Of a stretch of 64,000 bases of DNA, positions 54,449 through 64,000 are shown one piece after another. Both the position numbers and the translations under genes were made by a program. The notes under the pieces are model-generated. The model was not told where the DNA came from. It saw only the letters and a program-made list of their open reading frames with translations, and made no database searches. Position 1 is the first letter of the stretch, and each line of letters begins with the position of its first letter. Source of the DNA: Sphingobium yanoikuyae (lineage in GTDB: Bacteria; Pseudomonadota; Alphaproteobacteria; Sphingomonadales; Sphingomonadaceae); contig NZ_CP139979.1 in the NCBI RefSeq assembly GCF_034424525.1, forward strand, positions 434,001-498,000, written 5' to 3'.

Positions 54449-56287
54449 TCAGCCCTTGGCCTTGGTCGCTGCGATATAGGCCTGGACCTGTTCGCCCAGC
54501 ACGTCGAGCGGCAGGGCGCCATTGGCCAGCACCACTTCATGGAAGTCGCGAATGTCGAACTTCGCGCCCAGCGCCTGCTCGGCTTCCTTGCGCAACTGGG
54601 CGATGCGGATCTGGCCGATCATGTAGCTGGTCGCCTGGCCCGGATTGTTGATGTAGCGATCGACTTCCTTGACGATGTCGCGTTCCGACAGGGGCGCATT
54701 GTCGCGGAAATACTGGATCGCCTGCTCGCGCGTCCAGCGCTTGGCATGCATGCCGGTGTCGGTGACCAGCCGGATCGCGCGCCACATCTGCAGCGAGAGC
54801 ATGCCGAATTCCGAATAGGGATCGCGATAGGCGCCCATTTCCTTGGCCAGGCGCTCGCTATAGAGGCCCCAGCCCTCGGTATAGGCGCCATAATAGCCGA
54901 AGCGGCGGAATTTGGGCAGGTCGGGCAGTTCCTGCGCGCGGGCGATCTGGAAATGATGGCCCGGCGCGCCTTCATGATGGGCGATCGCCGCTACCTGGGG
55001 CTTCTGCACCTGATTCATGTCGGCAAGGTTGACGTAGAAGATGCCGGGGCGTGATCCGTCGGGCGCGGGCTGGTTGTAGAAGGCGACCGAGGCGGTTTCC
55101 TGCCGCCAGGCCTCGACCGCGCGCACCTCCAGCTTCGCCTTGGGCAGGACGCGGAAGAAGCGCGGCGCGGCATCCATGGTCTGGGCGATGGCGGCGCGGG
55201 CGTCCGCCAGATAGGCTTCGCGGCCGGCGGCATCATTGGGATATTTGAACTTGGGATCGGTGCGCAGCGCCTGGAAGAAATCGGTCAGCGATCCGGCAAA
55301 GCCGATCCGCGCCTTCACCGCTTCCATCTCCGCGCGGATCGCCCCGACCTGATCGAGGCCGATCTGGTGGATCTGGTCGGCGTTGAGGCTGGTGGTGGTG
55401 TAGAAGGCGAGGCGGGCATTATAGTAGGCCTCGCCGTCCGGCAGGCTCCAGGCACCGTCATTGCCCTTGGCCTTGGGCTCGATCGCATCGAGCGTGGCGA
55501 ACAGGGTCTGGAAACCCTTGGCGAAGGGGCCGGTCAACGCCGCCTGTGCGTCCGCGATCAGCTTCGCCTTCTCGGCATCCGATGCCTTGAGCGCGCCGAC
55601 CTTCTTCTTGAAATCGGCGAAGAGGGTGGAGTCCGGTCCCTGATCGAAGGGCGCGCCGCTGATCACCTTCTTCGCGTCGGCGCGGGCGGGGGCGAACACC
55701 ATTTTCGGCGGGACGATGCCCTGCGCCGCCTGGTCGCGCACCTTGGTCGCGACCTCGTTCATCACCCGCTCGCTGTCGCGCAGGCGGGCGATATAGGCCT
55801 GGGCATCCGCAACGCTGTCGACGCGATGTTCGTTGATCAGGAAGACCGGGATATTGCCGGCCGGGCTGCCATTGGTGGACACGGGGAAGGCATATTTGGC
55901 GAAGGGCGCCTGCTGCTTCGACGTCGCCACCTGCGCCTCGAACAGGCGATAGCTGAGCCGCGCCGAGGAGCCGAGCCGTTCGGGCGAGAAGCGGCGATGC
56001 AATTCGGCGAGCTGCTGTTCCTGCAGCGCCAGGCTGCGGGCGTCGGCCCGTTCGCTATAATCGTCCAGCTTGCCATAGTCGGTCTTGAGGCCAAGGCTGG
56101 TCATCGATTCTGGGCTGAGCGCCAGTTGCTGGTCGAACGCCTGGTCGAGGAAGGCGAGCAGTGCCTTGTCTTCCTGTGCAGTCGCCGATGCGGGTGCCGT
56201 GGTTGGGGACGCGGTTGGGGCTTGGGCCAGGATCGGGGCGGAGGCGCCGAGGGCAAGGAGCAGCGCGAGCGAGATACGGACGGTCAT
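54449..56287 (-). CDS. DUF885 family protein, Sec-exported putative metallopeptidase
   Basis: A 612-residue protein with an ordinary Sec signal ([18 protein letters not shown]) and the DUF885 motif [11 protein letters not shown], with the first HE pair at 438-439. The [17 protein letters not shown] segment follows, as in the copy at 6004-7812. The two are about equally long and align over their whole mature length, but this one uses Sec and that one Tat, and the motif is HEGAPGHH here against HEAVPGHH there. Metallopeptidase activity is a family prediction. Confidence 0.88.
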   Translation of the reverse strand: MTVRISLALLLALGASAPILAQAPTASPTTAPASATAQEDKALLAFLDQAFDQQLALSPESMTSLGLKTDYGKLDDYSERADARSLALQEQQLAELHRRFSPERLGSSARLSYRLFEAQVATSKQQAPFAKYAFPVSTNGSPAGNIPVFLINEHRVDSVADAQAYIARLRDSERVMNEVATKVRDQAAQGIVPPKMVFAPARADAKKVISGAPFDQGPDSTLFADFKKKVGALKASDAEKAKLIADAQAALTGPFAKGFQTLFATLDAIEPKAKGNDGAWSLPDGEAYYNARLAFYTTTSLNADQIHQIGLDQVGAIRAEMEAVKARIGFAGSLTDFFQALRTDPKFKYPNDAAGREAYLADARAAIAQTMDAAPRFFRVLPKAKLEVRAVEAWRQETASVAFYNQPAPDGSRPGIFYVNLADMNQVQKPQVAAIAHHEGAPGHHFQIARAQELPDLPKFRRFGYYGAYTEGWGLYSERLAKEMGAYRDPYSEFGMLSLQMWRAIRLVTDTGMHAKRWTREQAIQYFRDNAPLSERDIVKEVDRYINNPGQATSYMIGQIRIAQLRKEAEQALGAKFDIRDFHEVVLANGALPLDVLGEQVQAYIAATKAKG

Positions 56288-56474
56288 GGCAATTCCTGTC
56301 GCGAATGGGGATGGACAGGGAGAGACAGGCGCGCGGGCGCCAAGTCAAGCCGGGCCTTGCGCAAGGGGTTGTTTTCCGGGGCTTGGGCGGCCGCCCTTGA
56401 AGCCTCTGGACAGGCCGTGCCTTTCTGCCATCTATTTTGCGCGCGACAATCAAAGGTTGAGCAGGGGTAGGGCA

Positions 56475-56942
56475 ATGGCGATCAGTCTCAAGGTCAATGG
56501 ACAGACGCGCACGGTGGAGGCCGATCCGGCCAAGCCGCTGCTGTGGGCGCTGCGCGAGGATCTGGACATGGTCGGCACCAAGTTCGGTTGTGGCGCGGGG
56601 CTGTGCGGCGCCTGCACCGTGCATATCGACGGCAGCCCGGCGCGCGCCTGCCAGACGCCGATCGGCGAGGCGCAGGGCATGGCGATCACCACGATCGAGG
56701 CGGTGGCGCAGAGCGATGCGGGCAAGCGGATATCGGATGCCTGGGTCAAGCTGGACGTGCCGCAGTGCGGCTATTGCCAGGCCGGGCAGATCATGAGCGC
56801 GAGTGCGCTGCTGGCGACCACGCCCGACCCCAGTGACGAGGACATTGATGCGGCGATGATGGGCAATCTCTGCCGGTGCTCCACCTATGTCCGCATTCGC
56901 GCCGCGATCAAGGATGCGGCCAGGGCGGGAGCGAAGGCATGA
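56475..56942 (+). CDS. (2Fe-2S) subunit of molybdenum hydroxylase, isoquinoline 1-oxidoreductase alpha type
   Basis: A 155-residue protein with two [2Fe-2S] domains: the plant-ferredoxin-like N-terminal set in [20 protein letters not shown] with a fourth Cys in ARACQTPIG, and the helical C-terminal set in [14 protein letters not shown] and GNLCRCSTY. This is the small subunit of the xanthine-oxidase family. It passes electrons from the molybdenum subunit to an acceptor, probably a cytochrome. The gene overlaps the molybdenum subunit gene by four bases. No FAD subunit is present, as in IorAB-type enzymes. Confidence 0.92.
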   Translation: MAISLKVNGQTRTVEADPAKPLLWALREDLDMVGTKFGCGAGLCGACTVHIDGSPARACQTPIGEAQGMAITTIEAVAQSDAGKRISDAWVKLDVPQCGYCQAGQIMSASALLATTPDPSDEDIDAAMMGNLCRCSTYVRIRAAIKDAARAGAKA

Positions 56943-59122
56943 ACGCGCCGATCCTGTCGCGCCGCCGCTTCCTGAGCGCTTCGCTGGTGGCGGGCGGCGG
57001 CTTGCTTTTCGACCTTAACATTCCGCTGGCGGGCGCGGCCGAGGGCGCGCCGCAGATATTGACCGCCTTCGTGCGCATCCTGCCCGACAATCGCGTCGTC
57101 ATCGGCGCGAAAAATGCCGAGATCGGGCAGGGCGCCAAGACCATGCTGCCGATGCTGATTGCCGAGGAACTGGATGTCGACTGGGCGCAGGTGACGATCG
57201 AGCAGACCCATGCGGACCAGAAGATATTCGGCGGGCAGACGGCCGGGGGCAGTCGCACGACGCCGCGCGAGTGGCTGCCGACGCGCAAGGCTGGTGCCGC
57301 CGCGCGCGCGATGCTGGTCGCGGCGGCGGCGCAGCTATGGGGCGTGGCGCCCGCGACGCTGAAGACCGGCAGCGGAAAGGTGAGCGATCCCGCGTCGGGC
57401 AAGAGCATCAGCTATGCCGCGCTCGCCGCCGCTGCCGCGCAGCAGCCGGCGCCCGATCCGGCGACATTGAAGCTGAAAGACCCGAAGGATTTCCGCATCA
57501 TCGGCCAGTCGATCGGCGGCGTGGATACGCCTGCGATCGTGGCGGGCAAGCCGCTGTTCGGGATCGATTTCAAGCTGCCCGGCATGCTCTATGCCGTGCT
57601 GGAAACCTGCCCGGCCTTTGGCGGCACGTTCCAATCGGCCAATCTGGACGCAGTGAAGGCACTGCCCGGCGTGGCCCATGTGCTGACGATCAAGGGCGAC
57701 GGGACGCCGGAATCCTTGTTCGACGGCGTCGCGATCCTGTCGTCAAGCTGGTGGAGCGCCAACCAGGCGCGCGAGGCACTGAAGGTCGAGTGGGACATGA
57801 GCGCCGTCAGCGGCTTTTCGACCGAGGGCTATGCCGCGCAGGCGGCCGAACGGCTGAAGGGCAAGGCGGACGGGGATATCGTCCGCGCCGGCGATGTGGA
57901 TGCCGCCTTTGCTACGGCGGCGAAGACGGTCAGTGCGGAATATGATTATCCCTTCCTGGCGCATGGCACGCTGGAGCCGCAGAATTGCACCGCTTTGTTC
58001 AAGGATGGCGCGATCGAGATCTGGGCGCCGACGCAGAATCCGGAAAGCGGGCGCGGGCTGGTGGCCAAGGCGCTGAACCTGCCGCCGGACAAGATCCGCA
58101 TCAATTTCACCCGCATCGGCGGCGGTTTCGGCCGGCGGCTGATGAACGACTATATGGTGCAGGCGGCGGCGATCGCGGCGCAATTGCCGGGCGTGCCGGT
58201 GAAGCTGCTCTATAACCGGCAGCAGGATATGCAGCGCGATTTCTATCGCCCGGCCGGCTGGCATGGCTTTCGTGCGGCGCTGGACAAGACGGGCAAGCTG
58301 ACCGCCTTCCACGATCATTTCGTGACCTTCGGCAAGGATAGCAAGCCGGTGCGGTCGGCCGAGATGCCGGCGACCGAAATCCCCGCCGGCCTGATCGACA
58401 CGGTGCTGCTGGAACAGAGTTTCCTCAGCTCCAACATGCCGACCGGCTGGCTGCGCGCGCCCGGCTCCAATGCGCTGGCCTTCGTCACCCAGGCTTTCCT
58501 GGACGAAGTGGCGCAGGCGGCGGGCAAGGATCTGCCGACTTTGATGCTGGAACTGCTGGGCGAACCGCGCGAATTGCCGCGTGGTCCCAATGCGCAGCCC
58601 TTCGTCACCGGCCGCGCCAGGGGCGTGATCGAGAAGGTGGTGGCGATGAGCGGCTGGGCCGATCGCGGGAAATTGCCCAAGGGGCGGGGCAAGGGCTTTG
58701 CCTTTTACTACAGCCATATGGGCTATTTCGCCGAGGTGCTGGAGGTGGCGCTGGTCGATGGCATGCCGAAGGTCGCGACCGTGTGGGTCGCGGGCGATGT
58801 CGGCAGTCAGATCATCAACCCGATGAATGCGCTGCACCAGGCGCAGGGGTCGGTGATCGAGGGGCTGGGCCAGGCGCTGGCCGGGCAGAAGATCACGCAG
58901 GTGGCGGGCGCGGTGGAGCAGGCCAATTTCGACACCCATCCGCTGCAGCGCATCCCCGATACGCCGCAGATCATCGTCGAGTTCGTGAAGACCGATTATC
59001 CGCCGACCGGCATGGGCGAGCCGGCACTGCCGCCGGTGATCCCGGCGCTGGTCAACGCGCTGCACGCCGCGACCGGCAAGCGCATCCGCACCCTGCCGAT
59101 CGTGCCGGAGATGTTCGCCTGA
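56939..59122 (+). CDS. Molybdopterin-binding subunit, isoquinoline 1-oxidoreductase beta type
   Basis: A 727-residue protein with a Tat signal ([19 protein letters not shown]), so the enzyme is periplasmic. Typical family segments: [74 protein letters not shown] and a C-terminal [15 protein letters not shown] near the catalytic Glu. This is the catalytic subunit that hydroxylates N-heterocycles or oxidises aldehydes. The substrate is unknown. It is the partner of the preceding [2Fe-2S] subunit. Confidence 0.92.
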   Translation: MNAPILSRRRFLSASLVAGGGLLFDLNIPLAGAAEGAPQILTAFVRILPDNRVVIGAKNAEIGQGAKTMLPMLIAEELDVDWAQVTIEQTHADQKIFGGQTAGGSRTTPREWLPTRKAGAAARAMLVAAAAQLWGVAPATLKTGSGKVSDPASGKSISYAALAAAAAQQPAPDPATLKLKDPKDFRIIGQSIGGVDTPAIVAGKPLFGIDFKLPGMLYAVLETCPAFGGTFQSANLDAVKALPGVAHVLTIKGDGTPESLFDGVAILSSSWWSANQAREALKVEWDMSAVSGFSTEGYAAQAAERLKGKADGDIVRAGDVDAAFATAAKTVSAEYDYPFLAHGTLEPQNCTALFKDGAIEIWAPTQNPESGRGLVAKALNLPPDKIRINFTRIGGGFGRRLMNDYMVQAAAIAAQLPGVPVKLLYNRQQDMQRDFYRPAGWHGFRAALDKTGKLTAFHDHFVTFGKDSKPVRSAEMPATEIPAGLIDTVLLEQSFLSSNMPTGWLRAPGSNALAFVTQAFLDEVAQAAGKDLPTLMLELLGEPRELPRGPNAQPFVTGRARGVIEKVVAMSGWADRGKLPKGRGKGFAFYYSHMGYFAEVLEVALVDGMPKVATVWVAGDVGSQIINPMNALHQAQGSVIEGLGQALAGQKITQVAGAVEQANFDTHPLQRIPDTPQIIVEFVKTDYPPTGMGEPALPPVIPALVNALHAATGKRIRTLPIVPEMFA

Positions 59123-59160
59123 ACCCTGTTTCCCAACCCCTCTTTACTTGGCCTGAAAAA

Positions 59161-59178
59161 TCTTGATGATCGTCAAGA
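59161..59178. promoter_or_regulatory. Dyad upstream of amine dehydrogenase operon
   Basis: TCTTGATGATCGTCAAGA has perfect six-base arms (59161-59166, 59173-59178). It lies in the 175-base gap before the quinohemoprotein operon, 120 bases before the first start. It could be an operator for a regulator of amine use; the regulator is not in the window. Confidence 0.4.
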
Positions 59179-59297
59179 ATCTGATGGCGGATCGACATGG
59201 CGTCATCCGTCATGCCGGTCAGAGGGGCGAAAAAGCCCCCGCCTGAGATTGGGCCGCGTCCAGGGCAAAAGACCGGACGCCAAAGGGGGACATCAGG

Positions 59298-61034
59298 GTG
59301 AAGCAGCTTCCGGTGAAGTTCGGTCTGTTGGCGTTGCTCTCCGCATCGGTTGTGCTGGCCCAAGGGGGTAGCGGGGCGGATGGCGGTTCCGACGGCGCCA
59401 CGATGAAGGAGACGGAGGAGGGCATCCCCGTCACCGATCCGCTGGTCCAGGAAAAATGCGGCAGCTGTCATGCGCCCGATGCCAAGGGCAACCTGTCCCG
59501 CATCAGTTGGGTGCGCACCACGCCGGAGGGCTGGGCGCAGGCGATCAAGCGGATGGTGCGCCTCAATGGCCTCCCCATCACCCCCGAGGAATCGCGCGCG
59601 GTCATCAAGTCGCTCTCTGCCTCGCACGGGCTGGCGCCGGAGGAGGCGCGGCCGGTCATGTATCTGCCCGAAAAGCGGATCATCGACGAAGTGCTGCCCA
59701 ACGAGACGATGCGCGGCGCCTGCGCCAGCTGCCATGCCTTTGCCCAGCCCCTGTCCTGGCGCCGGTCGAAACTGGAATGGAAGACGCTGCAGGATCTGCA
59801 CGTCGCCCTCTATTCGCAGGCCGACGCCCAATATCGCCGCCCAGCCGAGGATAGCGAGCAGCCCGCCGGCCGCGACCCCAAGGACAAGATGACGCGCGGC
59901 GAATATGCGCTGACCTATCTCCCCAAGGTGGCGGGGCTGCATACGCCCGAATGGGCCGCCTGGAGCTCGCGCCTGCGCGCGCCGCGGCTGGCGGGTGACT
60001 GGCTGGTGGTGGCGTCGGTGCCGGGGCAGGGCCGCTTCGTCGGCACGATCACGGTGGCGCCGGGCGCGGCGGCCGACGAGTTCAAGACCAGCGCGTCGCT
60101 CACCTCACTAAGCAATGGCGCGACCATCAGCCGCAGCGGCACCGGCCTTGTCTATTCCGGCTATAGCTGGCGCGGCTTGTCCAGGGGCGGCGCGGCGCCG
60201 GGCAAGCCCGATGATCTGGGCAGCCCGGCGCGCGAGACGATGTGGTTCGCACCCGACCAGCAGCGCGCCGAAGGGCGCTGGTTCTGGGGCGAATATCAGG
60301 AATTCGGCTATGACGTGAAACTGGTCCGCGCGACCGCCGCGCCCGCGATCCTGGCGGTGACGCCGGGCGCGGTGAAGGCCGGAGCGAAGGGCGTCGATGT
60401 CACCATCTGGGGCCATAATCTGCCCGCCTCGCTGACGGCGGCGGACGTCGACCTGGGCGCGGGTGTCACCGTCGCCAGGGTCGTGTCGGCGACGCCGGGC
60501 AAGGCGGTGCTGAGCGTCGATGTCACAGATGGTGCGGCGGCTGGCCAGCGCGATGTCGGCATTGGCGGCGCGGTGCTGGAGAAGGCGTTCCCGGTCTATC
60601 GCAAGGTCGATTATCTCAAGGTCACGCCGGAAACGAGCCTGGCGCGGCTGGGCGGCACCAAGTTCGCCAAGGGCTATCAGCAGTATGAGGCGATCGGTTA
60701 CGATAATGGCCTGGATGGCAAGCCCAGCACCGGCGACGACGTCGCGATCGGCCCGGTCGACGCGACCTGGTCGATGCAGGAATTCATGTCGGTCTATTAT
60801 GATGATGACATGAAATATGTAGGCGCGTTGAGCCCCACCGCCTTCTTCACGCCGGGGCTGGAAGGCCCCAATCCCGAACGCCGGTTCAGCCGCAACAATT
60901 ATGGCGAGGTCTGGGTCGTCGCCACGGCGAAGGCGGAAAAGGACAAGTTCGGCAAGCCCCTGAGCGCCCGGTCCTATCTGGTCGTGACCGTGCCCATGTA
61001 TCAGCGCTTCGACCAGCCGGAGGTGTCGCGATGA
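59298..61034 (+). CDS. qhpA: Quinohemoprotein amine dehydrogenase alpha subunit
   Basis: A 578-residue periplasmic diheme subunit with a signal peptide (KFGLLALLSASVVLAQ). Two c-type heme sites: CGSCH at 54-58 and CASCH at 142-146. The remaining three beta domains include GEYALTYLPKVAGLHTPEW and VTIWGHNLPASL, as in the Pseudomonas and Paracoccus enzymes. It carries electrons from the cysteine tryptophylquinone of the gamma subunit to cytochrome c or azurin. The start is a GTG at 59298. It overlaps the maturase gene by four bases (ATGA). Confidence 0.95.
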   Translation: MKQLPVKFGLLALLSASVVLAQGGSGADGGSDGATMKETEEGIPVTDPLVQEKCGSCHAPDAKGNLSRISWVRTTPEGWAQAIKRMVRLNGLPITPEESRAVIKSLSASHGLAPEEARPVMYLPEKRIIDEVLPNETMRGACASCHAFAQPLSWRRSKLEWKTLQDLHVALYSQADAQYRRPAEDSEQPAGRDPKDKMTRGEYALTYLPKVAGLHTPEWAAWSSRLRAPRLAGDWLVVASVPGQGRFVGTITVAPGAAADEFKTSASLTSLSNGATISRSGTGLVYSGYSWRGLSRGGAAPGKPDDLGSPARETMWFAPDQQRAEGRWFWGEYQEFGYDVKLVRATAAPAILAVTPGAVKAGAKGVDVTIWGHNLPASLTAADVDLGAGVTVARVVSATPGKAVLSVDVTDGAAAGQRDVGIGGAVLEKAFPVYRKVDYLKVTPETSLARLGGTKFAKGYQQYEAIGYDNGLDGKPSTGDDVAIGPVDATWSMQEFMSVYYDDDMKYVGALSPTAFFTPGLEGPNPERRFSRNNYGEVWVVATAKAEKDKFGKPLSARSYLVVTVPMYQRFDQPEVSR

Positions 61035-62479
61035 CCGTCATGCAGGCCCCCGCCTATCGCCGCGCCGAATATCATGGCTTTGCCGCCGGCGGCAGCGACT
61101 TCGTCTATCTGGTGAGCGCCGGTGCGATCTTCGAGATTGATGCGCAGGTGCAGGCGGTGCTGGACCGGCTTGATGGACAGGAGCTGAGCCATGCCGCGCT
61201 GGTCCGCGAACTGGCGGGCGAGGAAGGCGACCTGGCCGAGGCGGAGGCGCTGGTGCGGGAATTGCGCGCGGTGCAGCTCATCCATCTGGGCGCGGCGCCG
61301 GTATCCGTGCCTGAAGCGCCGCCGGCCGATTTCCCGCTCCAGGCGCTGGTGCTCAACATCACCAACCAGTGCAACCTTGCCTGCACCTATTGCTATGAGT
61401 TTGGGGCGGACAAGATCGCGACCCCGGCGGGCAAGCCCAAATATATGACGCTGGAAACGGCGAAGGCATCGGTCGACCTGCTGATTGCCGAGGCGGCCCA
61501 TCGCCCGTCGGTCCACATCACCTTCTTCGGCGGCGAAACCTTGATGAATTTCAAGCTTCTGCGCGATGTGGTGGATTATGCCAATGGCGCGACGGCGGCA
61601 GCGGGCAAGGGCATCACCTACAGCCTGACCACCAATGCGACCTTGCTGACGCCGGAGATCGTCACCTTCCTGTCGGACAATCGGGTCGGCGTCACCGTGT
61701 CGATGGACGGCCCGCCGGAGTTGCAGGACAAGCATCGCGTCTACAAGAATGGCAAGGGCAGCTATGCGGTGATCGAGCCGCGGCTGCGCACGCTGATCGC
61801 CCATCATCGTACCCGTGCCGTCACTGCCCGCGTCACCCTGACCGAGGGCGTCACCGATGTCGTGCGCATCTTCCGGCATCTGAAGGATGATCTGGGCTTT
61901 CACGAAGTCGGTTTCGCGCCGGTGACCACGGGGGAGACGCGGGCCTATTCGATCGATGCCGACGGCATGGACTACGTGCTGGCGGAGTTCAACCTGCTGG
62001 CGCGCGAATGGCTGGAAAATGCGCTGCGTGGGCAGGTCCATGGCTTCACCAATGTCAGCGAGACGATCAGCGAGCTGATCTCGGGCGTCAACAAATCGCA
62101 TCCCTGCGGCGCGGGCATGGGGCTGATGGGGGTCAGCCCGTCGGGCGATCTGTCGCCCTGCCACCGCTTCACCGACGCCGACACCCATGTGATGGGCCAT
62201 GTGTCGAGTGGCATCGACCGGGCCAAGCAGGGCGATTTCCTGAGCCGGGGCCATGTCGGCGCCAAATATGATTGCCAGAGCTGCTGGGCGCGGCCGCTCT
62301 GCGCCGGGGGCTGCCATCATGAGGCGTTCGTCCGCTATGGCGACACCGGCCATGCCAATCTCCATTATTGCGACTGGATCCGGCAATGGACCGACACCTG
62401 CCTGCATATCTATGGCGAGCTGGCGGTGAAGAACCCCGGCTTTCTGGAGCATTTCGCTGAACGAAAGGGGCTGTCATGA
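61031..62479 (+). CDS. qhpD: Quinohemoprotein amine dehydrogenase maturation radical SAM protein
   Basis: A 482-residue radical SAM/SPASM enzyme with the cluster motif CNLACTYC (Cys 114, 118, 121). Additional clusters are implied by HPCGAGMGLMGVSPSGDLSPCHRF and CQSCWARPLCAGGCHHEAF...CDW. QhpD is known to form the Cys-to-Asp/Glu thioether bonds in the gamma subunit. N-terminal residues 1-100 form a peptide-recognition region. It lies between alpha and gamma genes, overlapping both by four bases, in the order alpha, maturase, gamma, beta known from Paracoccus. Confidence 0.95.
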   Translation: MTVMQAPAYRRAEYHGFAAGGSDFVYLVSAGAIFEIDAQVQAVLDRLDGQELSHAALVRELAGEEGDLAEAEALVRELRAVQLIHLGAAPVSVPEAPPADFPLQALVLNITNQCNLACTYCYEFGADKIATPAGKPKYMTLETAKASVDLLIAEAAHRPSVHITFFGGETLMNFKLLRDVVDYANGATAAAGKGITYSLTTNATLLTPEIVTFLSDNRVGVTVSMDGPPELQDKHRVYKNGKGSYAVIEPRLRTLIAHHRTRAVTARVTLTEGVTDVVRIFRHLKDDLGFHEVGFAPVTTGETRAYSIDADGMDYVLAEFNLLAREWLENALRGQVHGFTNVSETISELISGVNKSHPCGAGMGLMGVSPSGDLSPCHRFTDADTHVMGHVSSGIDRAKQGDFLSRGHVGAKYDCQSCWARPLCAGGCHHEAFVRYGDTGHANLHYCDWIRQWTDTCLHIYGELAVKNPGFLEHFAERKGLS

Positions 62480-62856
62480 AGCATCTTCGTGCCATCAACA
62501 AAAAGGCGCGGCGGATCGACGACGCCGTGACGCAGATGGAGGCGGCGATCGAGGCCGCCGCTGCGTCTGGCACCACGCCATCCGACATGGAGGAGGATGT
62601 CGTCGCCCTGCAACAGGCGCCGCGTCCGCATGTGCCGATGGGCTGTACCCTGTCCTTCTCGCCCGGCTGGGAAGTGGATGCGGGCGGCGGCACGGCGGGC
62701 CTGTGCCAGCCGGTCGAGCGCGACATCTATGACTGCTACGTCACCTGCTTCTGGCCGGTGCAGGTGCCCGACCATGTGAATTATTCGCCCGACTGGGCCA
62801 GCAACTGCGCCACCGCGACCAAGGACTGGCGCAATCTCGACCTGGTATTCCCATGA
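62476..62856 (+). CDS. qhpC: Quinohemoprotein amine dehydrogenase gamma subunit (CTQ-bearing)
   Basis: A 126-residue precursor. All residues used for cross-links in the Pseudomonas putida protein occur with a constant offset of 50: C57-E66, C77-D83 and C91-D99 for thioethers, and C87-W93 for the cysteine tryptophylquinone. The mature region (from about residue 51) reads CTLSFSPGWEVDAGGGTAGLC ... DIYDCYVTCFWPVQVPD. One extra Cys (C111) has no partner in that scheme. The leader of about 50 residues (KHLRAINKKARRIDDAV...) looks longer than the roughly 28 I recall for Paracoccus. It overlaps both neighbours by four bases. Confidence 0.95.
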   Translation: MKHLRAINKKARRIDDAVTQMEAAIEAAAASGTTPSDMEEDVVALQQAPRPHVPMGCTLSFSPGWEVDAGGGTAGLCQPVERDIYDCYVTCFWPVQVPDHVNYSPDWASNCATATKDWRNLDLVFP

Positions 62857-63956
62857 GGCGCGCGATGCAGAAAATCCGCTTTGTCCTGGCGGCGGGGCTT
62901 GCCGCGCTGGCGACCATCCCCACCCATGCGGCGACCCTGTTCATGGGCGCCTATCCCGACGTTCTGCTGGTCTTTGACGAGGGCAAGGGCGCGGTCACGC
63001 AGAAGATCAAGCTGGATACCGGCCTGCCGACCGCCATGTCCCTGTCGGACGATGGCAAGCGCATCTATGTGTCGACCATCACCACCAGCGGGATCGAGGT
63101 GATCGACGCCGCCAGCCGGCAGGTGGTGAGCAAGTTCAGCCTGAATGACGGGCTGAACAAGGTGCGCTTCTATGGTGGTGTGGCGGACCCGGCAGGCCGC
63201 TATTTCTATACGATTGTCACCAAGATCGACAAGGAAATGGACCGCTACAAGGTCAGCAAGCCGCTTTATGGCGTGGTTGACCTGAAGCTCGGCAAGCTGG
63301 TGCGCACCGCCGAGATCGAGAAGGAGGATGAAAAGGCGATCGGCGGCTTTCGCGTCGCCTTCAAGGTGTCGGGCGATGGCAAATATCTCTATGCCTTTGG
63401 CGAGAAGGTGATCGTCATCGACACCGCGACATTGAAGGCCACCGACCGCATCGACCTCGCCCGGCCCGAAGGCACGGGGCTGGAGAATGTGGGTTTTGGC
63501 GGATCGCTCGAAACGCTGCGGACGCCTGGTCAATATGTGTCGCTGTTCAACGCGGCCGACCCCTATATCCACAGCAAGATGTTCGGCCTCGCCCGGTTCG
63601 ATCTCAACAGCCGCCAGTTCGACTTCACCCCGATCGGCCCGGCGCCGGCCGCCATGGCGGGCCTGGAAATCACGCCAGACGGCAAGCAGGCCTATACCGT
63701 CGTGACCAACGGCACGCTGGGATCGAAGCGCTGCGAATTCTGGCACATGGACCTTTCCACCAACGCGGTGGTCGACAAGGCGGAGTTCCCCTGCCGATCG
63801 CGCTTCCGCTTCGGCATGTCGATGGATGGGGCGAAGCTCTATATCTACGGCGCCAGCTTCGACATCGAAGTCTATGACGCGAAGACGCTGAAGCTGGAAG
63901 CCACCTGGGATCTGGGCAATGACGCGACCGGCGCCGGCATGGTGGCGGTGCCGTGA
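62853..63956 (+). CDS. qhpB: Quinohemoprotein amine dehydrogenase beta subunit
   Basis: A 367-residue beta-propeller with signal peptide (FVLAAGLAALATIPTHA). Repeating blades include PTAMSLSDDGKRIYVSTITTSGIEVIDAASRQV, FRVAFKVSGDGKYLYAFGEKVIVIDTATLKA and MSMDGAKLYIYGASFDIEVYDAKTLKLEATWDLG. It caps the active site of the gamma subunit in the heterotrimer. Its start ATG overlaps the gamma stop; a second Met four codons in (MQKIRF) is a possible alternative. It overlaps a possible next gene by four bases. Confidence 0.94.
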   Translation: MRRAMQKIRFVLAAGLAALATIPTHAATLFMGAYPDVLLVFDEGKGAVTQKIKLDTGLPTAMSLSDDGKRIYVSTITTSGIEVIDAASRQVVSKFSLNDGLNKVRFYGGVADPAGRYFYTIVTKIDKEMDRYKVSKPLYGVVDLKLGKLVRTAEIEKEDEKAIGGFRVAFKVSGDGKYLYAFGEKVIVIDTATLKATDRIDLARPEGTGLENVGFGGSLETLRTPGQYVSLFNAADPYIHSKMFGLARFDLNSRQFDFTPIGPAPAAMAGLEITPDGKQAYTVVTNGTLGSKRCEFWHMDLSTNAVVDKAEFPCRSRFRFGMSMDGAKLYIYGASFDIEVYDAKTLKLEATWDLGNDATGAGMVAVP

Positions 63957-64000
63957 CCCGGCCCGGCCGTCCCGACACTCCGATGGCCGTGGCCATCCGG
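63953..64000 (+). CDS. Start of a further operon gene, cut by window edge
   Basis: A GTG at 63953-63955 overlaps the beta-subunit stop in the same GTGA fashion as the upstream genes and opens a frame to the window end (VTRPGRPDTPMAVAIR). In Paracoccus the next gene is the leader protease qhpE, so that is the natural guess, but 16 codons cannot show it. Confidence 0.35.
   Translation, partial: MTRPGRPDTPMAVAIR

Overview
The window looks like chromosome from a sphingomonad (Alphaproteobacteria, Sphingobium/Sphingomonas type). It is GC-rich throughout. It carries the alphaproteobacterial F1-ATPase inhibitor (zeta subunit), several TonB-dependent receptors, paired leuCD/bolA/grxD genes, and a split rph-rdgB-hemW / hrcA-grpE neighbourhood. 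There are no rRNA, tRNA, CRISPR or complete insertion-sequence features that I could recognise. The assignment to a genus is inference from gene content, not from a marker gene.

Layout. 1-8.5 kb: a partial S10 serine carboxypeptidase and an MHS-type MFS transporter (both -), then a ScfR/RamB-type regulator divergent from isocitrate lyase (aceA), a Tat-exported DUF885 protein, an array of GCGACA motifs and a small HTH protein. 8.6-14.2 kb: an AT-richer SEC-C protein with a possible PD-(D/E)XK core, a GST, then leuC - a 37-residue hydrophobic peptide gene - leuD, all translationally overlapped, followed by ATPase zeta, BolA and monothiol glutaredoxin. 14.6-31.4 kb: a complete type I secretion system (TolC-like, ABC, HlyD-like), convergent with a serralysin-like M10 metalloprotease, plus a 2521-residue RTX protein with an internal 1104-bp near-perfect tandem repeat. 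The two exoproteins share the same C-terminal secretion module, so both are probably exported by this system.

31.5-44 kb: a BlaI/M56 sensor pair, hemW, two CAP-domain secreted proteins around a lipoprotein, rdgB, rph, a DUF6438-like lipoprotein, a second GCGACA array, an AT-richer DUF3800 gene, hrcA-grpE and threonine synthase. 44-54.4 kb: metal/iron acquisition. This part has a TonB receptor divergent from a YqjI-like PadR repressor with a DUF2218 partner, an EF-hand protein and a DUF4198 protein divergent from a receptor-tonB pair behind a Fur-box-like site, and a siderophore receptor behind a weaker Fur-like site. 54.4-64 kb: a second DUF885 protein, a two-subunit molybdenum hydroxylase (isoquinoline 1-oxidoreductase type), and a tightly overlapped quinohemoprotein amine dehydrogenase operon (alpha, radical-SAM maturase, gamma, beta) that runs off the end of the window.

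The most distinctive observations are: the coupled small ORF inside leuCD; the two GCGACA arrays, one beside a small HTH gene; the 1104-bp repeat and the unusual upstream palindromes of the giant RTX gene; the SEC-C/nuclease-like gene; and the quinohemoprotein gamma subunit with every cross-linking residue conserved but an apparently long leader.
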